NCBI GenBank assembly: GCA_029962745.1
Contig: CM057151.1
Coordinates: 38,539,136 to 38,603,135 of the forward strand
DNA length: 64,000 nucleotides
Direction: 5' to 3'
From: Echinometra lucunter
Lineage: Eukaryota; Echinodermata; Echinoidea; Camarodonta; Echinometridae
Shown: piece by piece, positions 63,907 through 64,000 of the stretch
How the letters are laid out: every line of letters begins with the position of its first letter
How positions within the stretch are numbered: position 1 is the first letter of the stretch
Made by a program: the position numbers and the translations under genes
The notes under the pieces: generated by a model
The model's input: only the letters and a program-made list of their open reading frames with translations
Told to the model about the DNA's origin: nothing
The model's database searches: none

Positions 63907-64000
63907 GTTTCAAATCAAAATCATTGTCCAACTTCCACAAGAGTTTGAATTAAAGCTCAGCAAATCGACTTCCAGTTCGGGCATATTAGGCCTCTCTTGC

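Overview
The window is AT-rich, intron-rich eukaryotic DNA with canonical GT-AG splice sites. It is crowded with short inverted-repeat (foldback/MITE-like) elements, tRNA-derived SINE pieces, LINE 3' ends and microsatellites. The gene content (a KLHDC10 orthologue, an RDH8/17beta-HSD1-type SDR, an MBT-repeat protein) and the repeat style fit an invertebrate deuterostome. A sea urchin or other echinoderm is my best guess, by inference rather than by any species-specific marker. A 500-base N gap lies at 56-555.

Left third (1 to about 21.1 kb, minus strand): a long gene whose product starts with a Gln/Thr/Pro-rich, low-complexity region (666 codons in one exon, 11007-13004). It continues through five short phase-compatible exons into an MBT domain resembling the first repeat of SFMBT (also close to L3MBTL2). 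The gene runs off the left edge. Its last visible exon (about 1028-1297) reads only through several frameshifts beside the gap, and the 55 bases before the gap are an exact copy of 6947-7001, so this edge looks like an assembly problem or a decayed copy. A likely non-coding first exon with a strong donor lies at about 20980-21080 beside a YY1-like motif.

Middle (21.1-37 kb): mostly intergenic, with microsatellites, foldback elements and duplicated segments. Two things stand out. One is an open, charged, Ser-rich frame of about 226 codons on the minus strand (30039-30718), unlike anything I recognise, with a possible NRF1-type promoter upstream at 32.54-32.62 kb. The other is a splice-bounded 86-codon open exon at 22337-22596 (minus).

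Right (37-50 kb, minus strand): a complete KLHDC10 gene, seven exons, 403 codons, all phases matching. It encodes a six-blade Kelch protein with a C-terminal BC-box-like helix, so probably a CUL2 substrate receptor. Its introns hold at least four related MITEs, a nested double palindrome, and a six-unit 157-bp array in which every unit carries a perfect DR1 nuclear-receptor motif.

From about 51.2 to 58.8 kb, plus strand and divergent from KLHDC10: a complete short-chain dehydrogenase gene, five coding exons plus a probable 5'UTR exon, 307 codons, with the Ser143-Tyr156-Lys160 triad. The remainder (58.8-64 kb) has repeats, a possible first exon of the next plus-strand gene (donor at 62960), and a 558-bp near-perfect palindrome at 63349-63906. 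The three recognised genes show no operon-like or pathway link. They are ordinary neighbours.
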